Assembly: GCF_019320115.1 (NCBI RefSeq)
Contig: NC_089598.1
Span: 30,833,983 to 30,897,982 of the forward strand
DNA from: Miscanthus floridulus
Taxonomy: Eukaryota > Streptophyta > Magnoliopsida > Poales > Poaceae
DNA: 64,000 nucleotides
Direction: 5' to 3'
The translations under genes were made by a program, and so were the position numbers. Of the stretch, positions 23,680 to 35,673 are shown piece after piece. Position 1 is the stretch's first letter. Each line of letters begins with the position of its first letter. The notes below the pieces were generated by a model. That model was not told where the DNA came from. It searched no databases and saw only the letters and a program-made list of their open reading frames with translations.

Positions 23680-25190
23680 CACTTTGCCAAGAGCCAGATC
23701 TGGGAGGCTCTCGGCAAACCTTCCCCCTTTGCTGAGAGCCCCCAGATCCGGCTCTCGGTAAAGTTTTTTTTTTCAAATTTCGTTCGAATTTTTTAACTAG
23801 CTAACTGCACAAAAAAATATAAAAAAAAATAAAAATTATTATTTGCCAAGAGTAGCTCTCGGCAAACTGAACAAAAAATGATATTTCTAAAAAAAAATTA
23901 AATCTTTCCCGAGAGCAGCTCTCGGCAAACCTCTTCGCCGAGAGCCAGCTCTCGGCAAACCATTGATCCAGGCCAGGTAAAAAAAAGAAATCTGCGCCGA
24001 GAGCGGGCCCAGTTGCTCTCGGCAAAGAACCTTTGCCGAGAGCAATCCCCTGAAGCTCTCGACAAATAATATCCAAAAAAAATTAATAAACAGCAAACGG
24101 CTCCGGAAAAATACGAAATTTTGTCGTGTTACCACTTATGCTCTCTAATGGCTATACAAAAAGTTTGGAACTCCAAAACTAATTCGACCGTGACATTGTT
24201 TGAAAATCCTAATGGATCCTTCTCAACTTTATGAAACTTATTCGGAGATGTCTCAGATTATAAGAATCATACGTAACCACTTGTGCGAAACATTTTCAAT
24301 TTTTTACCACAGCCTCCAAGTGTGATACCATGACTTCATTGCAAATATCACAATTTTCCGACTTCGTTTCCTTTTTTAAGAATTTTTAAATCGTTGGGCG
24401 ACATATGTTCGTGGTCTTCGATTCGTAAAATAAAAGGTGAAAAAAACGTCAACAAGATGTTATTTGCCCTCAATAATGCATAAATATCATGAATATCATT
24501 TTCTACTTAATTTTTCCTGTGTTTAAATCAATCGCTGTTCAAATTTTAATCGATTAAAAAAACTCCTTGAAATGCAATTAATTAATTATATATAGCAAAT
24601 AATTACAAAAATACACAAAATTTTAATATTGAGTACAACATGTAGTATGTCTATAGAGAAAAAAGTTTGGAGCATATGAAAGAAAAAATAATTTAATTGG
24701 AGAGAGTTAGGAGAAGAGAAACACATGCACATGAAATATAGAAACCACATTTGCCGAGAGCCTGGGAGGGGCTCTCGACAAATATTTGCCGAGAGCGGCG
24801 CTCGGCAAATATTTGCCGAGAGCGGCGCTCGGCAAAGAGTTTTGCCGAGAATAGTAACGGAGGGGCTCTCGGCAAAGCGGTGACGCCGTCAGGGCAGGTC
24901 ATGGCTATGGGCCCGCGGCAATGTTTTGCCGAGAGCCTGATTTTGCCGAGAGCACGGCCTACGGCAAAGGACCGTTTTGCCGATGGGCATTTTTTGCCGA
25001 GCGCGGCTCTCGGCAAAACGGCCCACTTCGCCGAGAGCTGTTGCTTGCCGAGATGCAGGCCCACGGCAATCCTGTCACTTGCCGACGGCCGGTGTTTGCC
25101 GAGAGCCGCGCTCGGTAAACGTTTTCTTTGCCGAGAGCCCGCATTTTTGCTCTCGGCAAAAATCTTGGATCTCGGCAAAGGACGTTTTTC
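23680..25190. repeat. Subterminal repeats of the internal CACTA element, right, with AT-rich spacer
   Basis: Two clusters of GCCGAGAGC/GCTCTCGGC motifs (23680-24070 and 24750-25190) separated by about 680 bp of unique AT-rich sequence in which I see no gene. Several plus- and minus-strand ORFs in the clusters are repeat translations. Confidence 0.85.
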
Positions 25191-25201
25191 CGGTAGTGTT
25201 A

Positions 25202-25382
25202 GGACGCTCAGCTGGACTTTTTTCTATGTGAAATAAACAGACAATGGCCAACCAGAGCGAATTTCATATCTGTTCTCACACTAAACAGTGACAAAAATAA
25301 AAAATTAAGCTCATATCCATCAATACACAGTATTGGTAATTTTGTATGAAAAAATACTATTTGCATATACATTAATATATAG
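25202..25382. other. Unique spacer between internal CACTA and foldback element
   Basis: AT-rich sequence continuing the region upstream of TNP2 after the CACTA insertion. A possible 5'-UTR intron donor for TNP2, read on the minus strand as gcgagag|gtgatt, lies further out at about 26368. This would make both insertions intronic. No gene is seen here. Confidence 0.35.
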
Positions 25383-26264
25383 GAAAAAGTCTACTTAACC
25401 CCCACCTTTCATACTTGGTCTACTTCACCCCCCAACTATGAAACCGTCTGTTTTACCCCCTGAACTTTCCAAAACCGTCTATTTTACCCCCTGGTGGTTT
25501 TCAGCGGCGGTTTTACTACAGTAACAGCGGTCTGCTACAGTGGTTTGAATTTTCTTTTTTTAAATTTATTTTCGGTGAATTTTTTAAAAATCATAGTAAA
25601 TCATAGAAAAATCATAAAATGAAAAATCTAATTTTATTGGACTCCACATGAGTAGATCTACACAGTGAATATATAATACGGTATGCTTTAGTATAAATTT
25701 TTTTTGTAGCTTTAGATTAATTGGAAAATCTAATTTTGTCTGTAATTAATTGGAATAATTCATAGCTGCAGCTTCTATGGTCCAATTGTGGTGAAATTTT
25801 TATGGTACGCTAATTATTGTATGCTTGAACTATAGTAAAAATTTTGTACTCATTGGACTATGTATAACTTAGTTATAGATAAATTCTAATTAATTACAGA
25901 TAAAATTGGATTTTCCAATTAATCTAAAGTTACAAAAAAAAATTGTACTAAAGCATACCGTATTATATATTCACTGTGTAGATCTACTCATGTGGAGTCC
26001 AATAAAATTAGATTTTTTATTTTATGATTTTTCTATGATTTACTATGATTTTTCAAAAATTCACCGAAAATAAATAAAAAAAGAAAATTCAAAACCACCG
26101 GCAATGTAGCAAACCAACGTTACTGTAGCAAAACCGCCGCTGAAAACCGCCCAGGGGGTAAAAATAGACGATTTTAGAAAGTTCAAGGGGGTAAAACAGG
26201 CGGTTTCATAGTTGGGGGTGAAGTAGACCAAGTATGAAAGGTGGAGGGTTAAGTAGACTTTTGC
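25383..26264. mobile_element. Foldback (long inverted repeat) element, 882 bp
   Basis: The two halves are near-perfect reverse complements: left arm from 25383 (gaaaaagtctacttaaccc), right arm ending 26264 (gggttaagtagacttttgc), with a short centre near 25820. Internal landmarks mirror too, such as ggactccacatgagtagatc at about 25640 and gatctactcatgtggagtcc at about 25981. Flanking triplets are TAG on both sides (25380-25382, 26265-26267). There is no coding capacity; the superfamily is not assigned. It sits in the region upstream of the TNP2 gene, beyond the internal CACTA element. Confidence 0.85.
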
Positions 26265-26637
26265 TAGACCACTGAGCATATATTGCACAATCATATAGCT
26301 GATATTTCACAATTCATGCCAATGATTCAGTATCCATAAAAAAATTGCAAGAGAAGAATCAAATCACCTCTCGCTGCAGGATCTCCTTCTCCCGCTCTTG
26401 TGGCAGCAAATCTCCAACTCTTGTGGCAACTGGCAGGATTTAGGTCCGGATGCGATGCTCTTGGGGCGGTGGAGTGTGCTGTCGATGATTACGCGCTGCT
26501 TTTGGGGCCGTGGAGATGTGCTCGTGAATAGACGGGGTGTCGACGGGCGGGGCGCAGATGGAGGTGAAGGCCACGACGGCGGCGGGGCGCGGGCGGGGCT
26601 CGTGCGGAACCGGCCCCCGGGGGACGCGGCCCGGACG

Positions 26638-26769
26638 GAGGAGCCGGCCGTGGGTGGCGCGGCGCGAAGGGAGGAGCCGGCCACGGGGGGCGCGACGCAG
26701 ACGGAGGAGCCGACCACAGGTGGCGTGTCGCGAAGAGAGGAGCCGGACGCGGGGGGCGCGGCGCGGGCA
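26638..26769 (+). repeat. 33-bp tandem repeat, four units
   Basis: Units at 26638, 26671, 26704 and 26737, each starting gaggagcc and containing g(g/t)ggcg. The period is a multiple of three, so all frames stay open and encode proline/alanine or arginine/glycine repeats on either strand. The array stops exactly where sequence homologous to the OPR pseudogene upstream region begins (26770). Confidence 0.85.
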
Positions 26770-26844
26770 AAGGATGACGGAAGTGGTGACGACTTTCGAC
26801 GACGGGTCGGCCGTTGGAGTACAGGAAGCCGAGTAAACGAGAAA

Positions 26845-28761
26845 GAGTTAAATGCACCGGAGGTCCATTAACTTATGTAGGGGTTTCGGTTAGGTCCTAT
26901 CAACTCTGAAAGTTGATTTCTGTGTCCATAAACTTTCTAAGTCGTTCACCATAGGTCCAAACTAGTCTACATGTGCATCTAGCAGTGACATGGCATGCTG
27001 ACTGGACAACTCCCAAATGAGGCATTTCGTCGAGCAAGTCATGGATGTGAGAGAAGTAGCATGGTCACCAGCCGTGGGCAGCAGGCTGCCCTCGCACACG
27101 TACAGCCCCTCCGCCTCCCAGCTCTCGCCGCGCCCATCCACGGCGCCGTCCTTTGGGCTGGACCCCATCCGGCAGCTGCTCATCTGGTGCGCCGAGCAAT
27201 GGAGCGCCCACGTGTCAGGCCCCGGGAGCATGGGGCCTTTCCCTACGGTCACCTCGTTGAGGAACGCCTCTAGGTCCTCAGTCGCGGAGGCCGCCGTCGC
27301 ACCGCAGCTGGAGCCCAGTCGCTGCTGTGGGTGCCCACCTCGGCCGCTCCGGCGGCCACCAGGATGCGCAGCGCCTGGCGCAGCCCGTTGCGGAGCTCCT
27401 CCACGTCTTCCCGGCTCGGGGCGCAGCGCACGCGGCCCTCGCCGTCCACGTGCCCCGCGCCGCAGTTGCGGACCATGGCGAAGGGGTGCGCGGTGCGCAC
27501 GTGCCGGAGCATGCGCTCCTTCATGTCGCGGCCGGACTCCCAGGGGATCAGCGAAGCCCAGCACCCGGGCCCCAGCGCCGGCGTCTGGATGATGGTGCGG
27601 GCGGTGACGCGGTGCATGGTCGTGATGATGCCGCCCTCGTAGCACTTGCCACTGAGCTCTGTGGCTGCCTCTGGCGTGCTGTCCGTGAAGTAGCCCCACG
27701 GCATAGACACCGGGTGCAGGTGAAGGTTGCGGCCGATGTGCCTGTTCTTGAGCCTGCTGTTGCGGAGGAGAGGCGGCGTCATGAGCGCGCCACACGACGA
27801 GATGGAAACCTTGGCCTCTATGCGCAACTTCTTGGTGACGCCGTCGCTCATGCATGCCGCCACCAGGCCCACGCACTTCTTGCTCTGGCTGTTCTCGCCG
27901 CCGGGGTTGCTCTCGAGTACAAAACGCTCGGCCTTGCAGCCTGTCAGTATGACCGCGCCACCGGTCACCGCGAGCCGGCACCGGTCGTACTGGAACCCCT
28001 CCTCCCGGCACCCGCCGGTCACCGCGAGCCGGGCGCAGACCGCGTCCATGGCATGCACGTACTCCCGCCTCCCGAACATGGGGAGCCCATGCTCGCGCGC
28101 CCACTCCTGCGTGACCCACTCCGGTGTGCGGATACTGTCCGACCAGTTGATCACGGAGCCGCCGCCGACCGTGGTGCCCGTGAACATGATGGTCGTCACG
28201 TTGGAGGTGCAGAAGATGCCTCCCTTCTCGTAGAGGCGCTACATGGACGGGCCCTCCACGGAGGTGTAGTTCTCGGCTGTGAAGTAGTCCCCCTTCTCGA
28301 CGACGATGACCTTGTGCCCCGCAGCCGCCAGCACGGCGGCGGCCACGCCGCCTCCGTAGCCGGAATCGACGATGACGACGTCGCATTGCATAGTGTGGTG
28401 CGCGCCCGACACGTCCGCTTTCACCGCCAGTCCTCTCTCCGTGAGTGACCTGGGCAGCGTGGCATCATTCAGGGATCTGGTCTCGACGATGCCTCCGTCC
28501 AGTGGCCGCGGCGACGGCGCTACTTCCGTTGGACCTTCTTCCCGTGGCTACTTCTCTCACATCCATGACTTGCTCGACGAAATGCCTCATTTGGGAGTTG
28601 TCCAGTCAGCATGCCATGTCACTGCTAGATGCACACGTGGACTAGTTTGGACCTGTGGTGAACAACTTAGAAAGTTTATGGACCCATAAATCAACTTTCA
28701 GAGTTAATGGACCTAACCGAAATCCCTACATAAGTTAATGGACCTCCAGTGCATTTAACTC
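26845..28761. mobile_element. Pack-MULE, 1917 bp, with 9-bp target duplication
   Basis: Mutator-like element with terminal inverted repeats of about 218 bp (26845-27062 and 28543-28761), starting GAGTTAAATGCACCGGAGG on the left and, read inward from the right end, GAGTTAAATGCACTGGAGG. It is flanked by a perfect 9-bp duplication AACGAGAAA (26836-26844 and 28762-28770). It contains no transposase but a captured host gene fragment (fatty alcohol oxidase), the definition of a Pack-MULE. An inverted paralogous copy of the insertion site without the element lies at about 34222-34353. Confidence 0.93.
27063..28542 (-). pseudogene. Captured long-chain fatty alcohol oxidase (FAO, GMC oxidoreductase) fragment
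   Basis: FAOs are FAD-dependent membrane-associated enzymes that oxidise long-chain alcohols to aldehydes in omega-oxidation. The minus strand reads [18 protein letters not shown] at about 28490, then the FAD-binding region [20 protein letters not shown], where D replaces the first glycine of the GxGxxG motif. GTTVGGGSVINWS follows, and the GMC C-terminal motif HCSAHQMSSCRMG near 27190. A TAG stop lies at 28238-28240 and the frame shifts near 27280. The N-terminal third of a normal FAO (about 750 aa) is missing, and the C-terminus runs into the inverted repeat at GSLLPTA. Introns appear absent, so only exon sequence or a single large exon was captured. Confidence 0.88.
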
Positions 28762-28817
28762 AACGAGAAATATGACAGCTAGCCGCCAGAGGCAATGAGC
28801 TATTGGTTGGAGCAACG

Positions 28818-28832
28818 TATAAATTCCCGTCG
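28818..28832 (+). promoter_or_regulatory. TATA box of the OPR pseudogene
   Basis: CGTATAAATTCC about 115 bp upstream of ATG 28941. The corresponding CGTATAAATATACAG precedes the intact OPR gene. The Pack-MULE ends only about 60 bp upstream of this box. Confidence 0.5.
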
Positions 28833-28916
28833 AAAGATGAGGCAGGGGCAGAGCAAAACCAAACAGGAATAGCTTTGACGCAAGCAAGCAGCAGAGGCAA
28901 AGCAAAAGCAAGGTAG

Positions 28917-30430
<1,514 letters not shown>

Positions 30431-30435
30431 GTATC

Positions 30436-32762
30436 TGTTAGCATATTAAGAGTTGCAGAGTTGTAGTCTCTTTATTTCCCATCTCTTTGCATTCCCTTGT
30501 ACTCTCTATATAAACCCACATGAGATTAGTGGAAAGTGAGTTGAGTTATTCCTCCAATTATTCTCTAATATTTGCCGAGCTTCCTACTCCTCTACCTTCA
30601 TCTAACCTTGACTTCCTGTCGGAGTTTGACTATGTGTCTAGCCCTGTTCCTTCACACATTGTTGCAGGTACTGGTGTTGCAGGTATTGGAGTCCCAGGCC
30701 CTGGTGTGGCCGGCTCTGGATTACCTCCTGCTGCACCCGATGCCTCTCGGGTTGTTGCCAGCGGGAACTTGGGCCACCCTGCTGGATCTTTAGAGGGTGC
30801 TGGAGGAGGTTCTTCGGCCGGTGCTAGACCTCGGTCGCCCTCAATAGCGGCCTCTGGGTCGCCCCAGCAATGGCATCCAGCGCCGCCAGCGCTCGTGGTG
30901 GCGTTGTACCCTCGCCTGGTGCTGTGCCTGCGGCTGGCTCTCTTCCACAGGGTGCCATTCGAATAACACCTGTTGCAAATGATCATATCATGGTTACTCG
31001 AGGCAAGCAAGGTTTTCGACAGCCCAGGACACTTATGAATCTGCAGGCCACTATTTTGTCTCCTATTCCGAAGACCTACCGTGGTGCTTTGGCCGATCCA
31101 AACCGGCGTGATGCTATGCAAGAGGAATTCACAGCCCTCCAAGCAAATCATACATGGGATCTTGTTCCTCCTCCTCCTGGCACTAATATTGTTACAGGCA
31201 AGTGGGTCTATAAGCACAAATTACATCCGGATGGCACACTTGACTGTTACAAAGCTCATTGGGTACTTCGAGGCTTTACACAACGTCCTGGCATTGATTT
31301 TGGGGAGACATTCAGTCCTGCTGTGAAGCCCGCCACTATTCACACAGTTCTTTCTCTAGCAGTCTCTCACAACTGGGCGTCCACCAGTTAGATGTCAAGA
31401 ATACTTTTCTTCACGGCACTTTGGAAGAAACAGTTTATTGTGCACAACCGTCTGGGTTCATTGATTCTTCCAAGTCTGACCATGTGTGCCGCCTTAATAA
31501 GTCACTCTATGGTTTAAAACAGGCACCCCGAGCTTGGTACAACAGGTTTGCTTCCTTTATATATACGCTCTATTGGATTTTTAGAAGCAAAGTCGGATAC
31601 CTCTCTCTTTATTCTTTGGTGGGGTTCCAACATGGCATACTTGCTTCTTTATGTTGACGATATTATATTGACTACCTCTTCTGGAGATCTCCTACGTAGC
31701 ATTGTGGCTTCTCTTACAGCGGAATTCTCCATGAAGGATCTCGGGCTTTTGTATCATTTTCTTGGGATGACTGTCTCCAGGAGTTCCACAGGTATGTTTC
31801 TCTCCTAGTGGCACTAAATCCTTGAACTCTTGGAACGTGCTGGCATGACCGGATGCAAACCTTGTTCCACCCCGATTGACACTAATGCCAAGCTGTCCGC
31901 TGATGGACCTCCTGTTGCCAACGCCACTGATTACTGGGCTCTCGCCGGTGCATTACAGTACCTCACTTTTACTCGCCCGACATCTCCTATGCTGTGCAAT
32001 AGATTTGTCTCTATATGCATGATCCTCGTGAGCCACATCTTGCCTTGATTAAGCGTGTTCTCCGCTATATCAAGGGCATCTTGGACTATGGTTTGCAGTT
32101 ACTTCGCTCATCCACTTGTGACCTTGTGGCATATTCAGATGCTGATTGAGCAGGTTGTCCGGATACTTGCTGTTCTACCTCGGGTTATGCTGTCTTTTTG
32201 GGCAATAATTTGGTCTCCTGGTCTTCAAAGCGCCAGCACACCGTGTCTCGCTCCAGTGCAGAGACCGAGTATAGAGCTGTCGCTAATGCCGTGGCAGAAA
32301 TACATGGCTCCGCCAATTACTTTAGGAGCTTCATTTCTGACCCAGGCGTTCCTTTGTGGTTTTTTGTGATAATGTTAGTGCAGTTTATCTCTCAACCAAT
32401 CCGGTGCAACATCAACGCACTAAACATGTTGAGATCGATCTTCATTTCGTAAGGGACAAAGTTGCTACAGGAGAAATTCGTGTTCTTCATTTGGCCTCTA
32501 CATCTCAATATGTGTATGTGTTCACCAAGGGTCTTCCTACCTCCATATTTACATAATTTCGCTCCAGTTTGAATGCCTCCACTTCGGATTAGTGTCGACG
32601 TTCCAACTGCGCGCGGGGGGGGGGGGGGGGGGGGGGGGTTACCATATTAAGAGTTGTAGTCTCTTTATTTCCCATCTCTTTGTATTCCCTTGTACTCTCT
32701 ATATAAACCCACATAAGATTAATGGAAGTGAGTTGAGTTATTCCTCCATTTATTCTCCAATA
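30436..32762 (+). mobile_element. Ty1-copia element with short LTRs, internally deleted
   Basis: Direct terminal repeats of about 126-135 bp: 5' copy 30436-30570 (TGTTAGCATATTAAGAG) and 3' copy 32637-32762 (GGTTACCATATTAAGAG). Both contain TGTACTCTCTATATAAACCC, an LTR promoter. Perfect 5-bp target duplication GTATC at 30431-30435 and 32763-32767. The LTR ends AATA and not CA. Gag, protease and integrase are deleted; RT and RNase H remain, with stops. A run of 24 G (32615-32638) precedes the 3' LTR where the polypurine tract should be. Confidence 0.88.
30870..32556 (+). pseudogene. Copia reverse transcriptase / RNase H remnant
   Basis: RVT_2-type RT with the segments [58 protein letters not shown] and [10 protein letters not shown]. 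The last holds the catalytic DD. RNase H follows with SSAETEYRAVANAVAEI, and the end of pol reads VFTKGLPTSIF. Frame changes and stops occur near 31390, 31640, 31808 and 32150, so no protein is made. It belongs to the element bounded by the short LTRs. Confidence 0.88.
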
Positions 32763-32767
32763 GTATC

Positions 32768-34116
32768 GCACATGTTTCGTGCCTTTTATTTATCTGGTTG
32801 GGGGTGGTTCATATGAGCGTGGTCCCAGTGTTTGGTTCAGGGACACGTGATTCCCTCTAGATTCGGGACATTCCCATCCCTAAAAAAATATCCAGACCAA
32901 CTCGTCTCTCACATTGTCTCCTCAGCATGCATGCCGAATTCGCCGTCCTATTCCTGGTTGTGGTCAGACATGGGCAAGCTGCCCTTGACCCGTTAGTGTC
33001 TGACCTCACCTTAGCAATGGCGGACAGGGGCAGGCTGCCCTCGACATAGTGGCTCCCGGTCATTGGCAAAACCGCCCTGGACTGGGTGGTGACCAACTAT
33101 GCACGAGCCACCGTCGCCCCAGTGATGCCCAAGAACAAACAGAGCAAGGTTGTAAAGAAGAAAACTATAAAAAAGCATTACCGGTAAAAGATAATGAAAA
33201 ATGTGAATTCTCATGTGTTCCATTGTAGTACCTTCACCCAAAAACATACTAATATGCTCGATCGTGTCTTTATTATCTTCACCACTATTGTAAAAGTCGG
33301 TACTCTACAATCATCGAGAACTCTCATGTGTATAAAGGACGGTTCATACGCCAAACGACACAGACATGCCGGACGTCAAAGCGACGATGAACGTGCATTG
33401 AACACAGTCAGGTCATGGTGCAGGGCGACGGCGATTTTCACTATTACAGTCCGATGATTGACCAATGCGGAGGTGAGCCGTTGCAGTCGGTTCTGAACCG
33501 ACCGTGATGACTTCGACAATCACCGTCGAGTGTTTACTGCCGAGGCCAAAAACCAGCTGCAACGGGGGGTTCCGAGCCAACCGTGATATGTCTGCTGTAG
33601 TAGTGTAGTACCGATAAAAGATAACAACAAATACGAATTCTCATGTGTTCCATTAAGTGTACTACCTTCACCCATTCATCCAAGAAACATACTAATATGC
33701 TCGATTGTGTCTTTATTATCAGCACCACTATTGTAAAAGTCGGTACTCTACAATCACCGAGAATCAGTACTCTACAATCACCGACAATAAGTAATCACAG
33801 CTGATTTTAAATGTACACACAAACTTTTGTCTAAAGATTTATGCGAATTTTTCTTAAATCGGCTTAAATCTTCATCCCATGAAGCCAGATTTCCGATTTA
33901 TGAATGGTAACTCCTTAATAGAGCCTTAAGAGGTTGTGGCAACACCGCTAAAGAGGCATTGTATTGCCATCGGTTTTTGTGGCTAAAGTCGGTGATGATG
34001 TGAAGGTAACTATAAGTAAAGAATAATAGCCATCCATAATCTGGCTTTATCAGTTTCGACCATTGAATTGACAATTTTGGGTTGGCTAGCCGATGTAACA
34101 CTGCCAGAATTTTAGT
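32768..34116. other. Repetitive intergenic DNA with a direct repeat
   Basis: A direct repeat of about 140 bp occurs at 33178-33320 and 33607-33770 (shared words: gaattctcatgtgttccatt, catactaatatgctcga, aaagtcggtactctacaatc). Between them, about 33599 reads CTGTAGTAGTG, resembling the right terminus of a CACTA-type element, preceded by gaaccgaccgtgatg-type words. No matching left terminus was found. No gene is seen. Confidence 0.5.
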
Positions 34117-34353
34117 GAGAAAGTCAAGCGCCGATCTCGAGCATAGACAAACAGATTTCCCATGACGCTGAGTCTGGCATGCTATTCTCCAAGCCTCGCC
34201 GGCTGCAGACCGACGGGAAGTTTATTAGTTGCTCCAACCAGTAGCTCATTAACTCTGGCGGCTAGCTGCCATATTTTCTCTTTTACTCTCGGCTCCTGTG
34301 CTCCAACGGCGACCCGTCGTCGAAAGTCGTCACCACTTCCGTCGTCCACTAGT
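34117..34353. pseudogene. Rearranged OPR fragment (exon 2 start joined to inverted upstream region)
   Basis: 34117-34217 matches the start of OPR exon 2 on the + strand (tcaagcgccgatctcgagca, then gcatgctattctccaagcc). At about 34218-34353 the sequence switches to the reverse complement of the OPR pseudogene upstream region (28771-28815, then 26770-26835). It runs through the place where the Pack-MULE sits in the other copy without any Pack-MULE. It is therefore a chimeric debris copy and also an empty-site witness. Confidence 0.8.
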
Positions 34354-35673
34354 TTGTTATTTGTTGTGGCCGTTGACGGACGAATGGATGGTGGATGCAG
34401 TGCGGACTGTTGACTCTGAAGCGCCAGTCATCAGGAGGAGACCGAGTAGAGGTGAGCGAGGCAGCTTATCTACTACTACTGTATACTACGTAATGCTACA
34501 CGTACCCATCTTTAATTTCTTGGCGGATCATCTGTGCGGACCGTGCGGCTAGGACAGCACCGTATGTCCAATGACCCAAACTAAAACAAACCGGGTAATA
34601 ACTTCTATTTCCTATGTTTACGAGTTGAATTATCCACACAATCACACAATTATACTTGGACATCTGAAGATTCCTTAAATTTCCACTAAAAGAATCCCTA
34701 AATTTTCAATACACAGTCGATCTAACCAGACCAATCTTAAGTTTTCTGGTCTAAAGCCACAGTTATTTGATTCGTTCGCAACTAGTCACGCTACAGGTTA
34801 TTCATGCAACAGTTATTTTCTACAGTTATTTGGCTTGCTGCCACAACTATGGGTGCCACAATCTCTTAAATATGTCATACTTATTTTCTTTCAAAATTTT
34901 GTCACGAGTGTGGCTTTGATTTTACTCGCCACACATTCTATGACAGCCATAGTTTGTCGAAGGTTAGACATGGCTGCGGTAGCATCAAACAAGCCCTAAC
35001 ACTTAGGATCCCTTGGTTTAAGAACAAATCACAACTGCACCTTGTAATACACAAACAAATAGACGGAGAATTAGTGTTTAGGCTAACGGAGAACAATATA
35101 TTAAACAATTCACATAAATCACAATTTAGATCAACTTGTGCAAGGCTATGCGGTTTGTTCCCTAATGAACGGGTTCTTTATTCATTATTTTGAAAATACA
35201 ATAAGGGAGAAGGGGATTCAACCTTGTGTAGACTAAAGGCATATTGTCACTGGTATGTTGCCCGTGCTAATGCTACGGTGTCATTTAAAAACACAATTCA
35301 ACCAACCAAAAGATAATATATGCGCCTGCGCCAGACCGCCTGCCTTCGGCCGGGCCGCCTGCGCCACCAAACCACGCCCGTCAGGGCGGCCCTCGCCGTC
35401 GGTCGATCCCCAATTAGGCTTAGTCTTCCCCAAGCCCAACTCCTCCCTCTCACCCATCCTCCCCGCCTAGGCCTGAATGGACAGCAGCCCACCAGGCGTT
35501 CTCCCTAGCCCCTCTCTCACTAGGCTGGAAGGGCCAAGACCTACCCGGCTTCCCTAGCTTCCTCCCTCCCTCACCTGCCCAAGGCCGCTCACGCCCTCTC
35601 TCATTTCGCCTGGGCCAAAAGGCCAAAAGCCCACCCGACTTTTTCCCACCTCCCTCCTCCCTCTAGCACTAAG
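34354..35673. other. Intergenic, no gene recognised
   Basis: AT-rich to 35290, then a C-rich block (35320-35660, cgcctgcgccagaccgcctg and tcctccctc-type words) with overlapping frames and no domain. Nothing further is supported. Confidence 0.5.

Larger units (their letters stand above)
20515..25198. mobile_element. Complete CACTA element, 4684 bp, with TTA target duplication
   Basis: Starts CACTACCGGA at 20515 and ends TCCGGTAGTG at 25198, a perfect inverted terminus. Flanked on both sides by TTA (20512-20514 and 25199-25201), the 3-bp duplication expected of CACTA elements. Subterminal arrays of TTTGCCGAGAGC and GCTCTCGGCAAA lie at 20535-20960, 23680-24070 and 24750-25190. It contains a decayed tnpA-like gene but no TNP2, so it is non-autonomous. 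It sits 170 bp upstream of the TNP2 start codon of the host element. Confidence 0.93.

Noticed and set aside
24693..25236. Several 65-161 aa ORFs
   Set aside because: Translations of the TTTGCCGAGAGC subterminal repeats.
26962..28386. A 474-aa minus-strand ORF across the Pack-MULE
   Set aside because: Most of it is a GC-rich off-frame translation (R, G, H repeats). Only its last part is in the FAO frame, and the true FAO frame for the rest is a different one.
27327..28448. A 373-aa + strand ORF
   Set aside because: It is antisense to the FAO fragment and has no domain; the high GC content of the third codon position keeps antisense frames open. Its equal length to the OPR protein is coincidence.
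35298..35508. Small proline/arginine-rich ORFs
   Set aside because: C-rich composition and no homology; probably noncoding.
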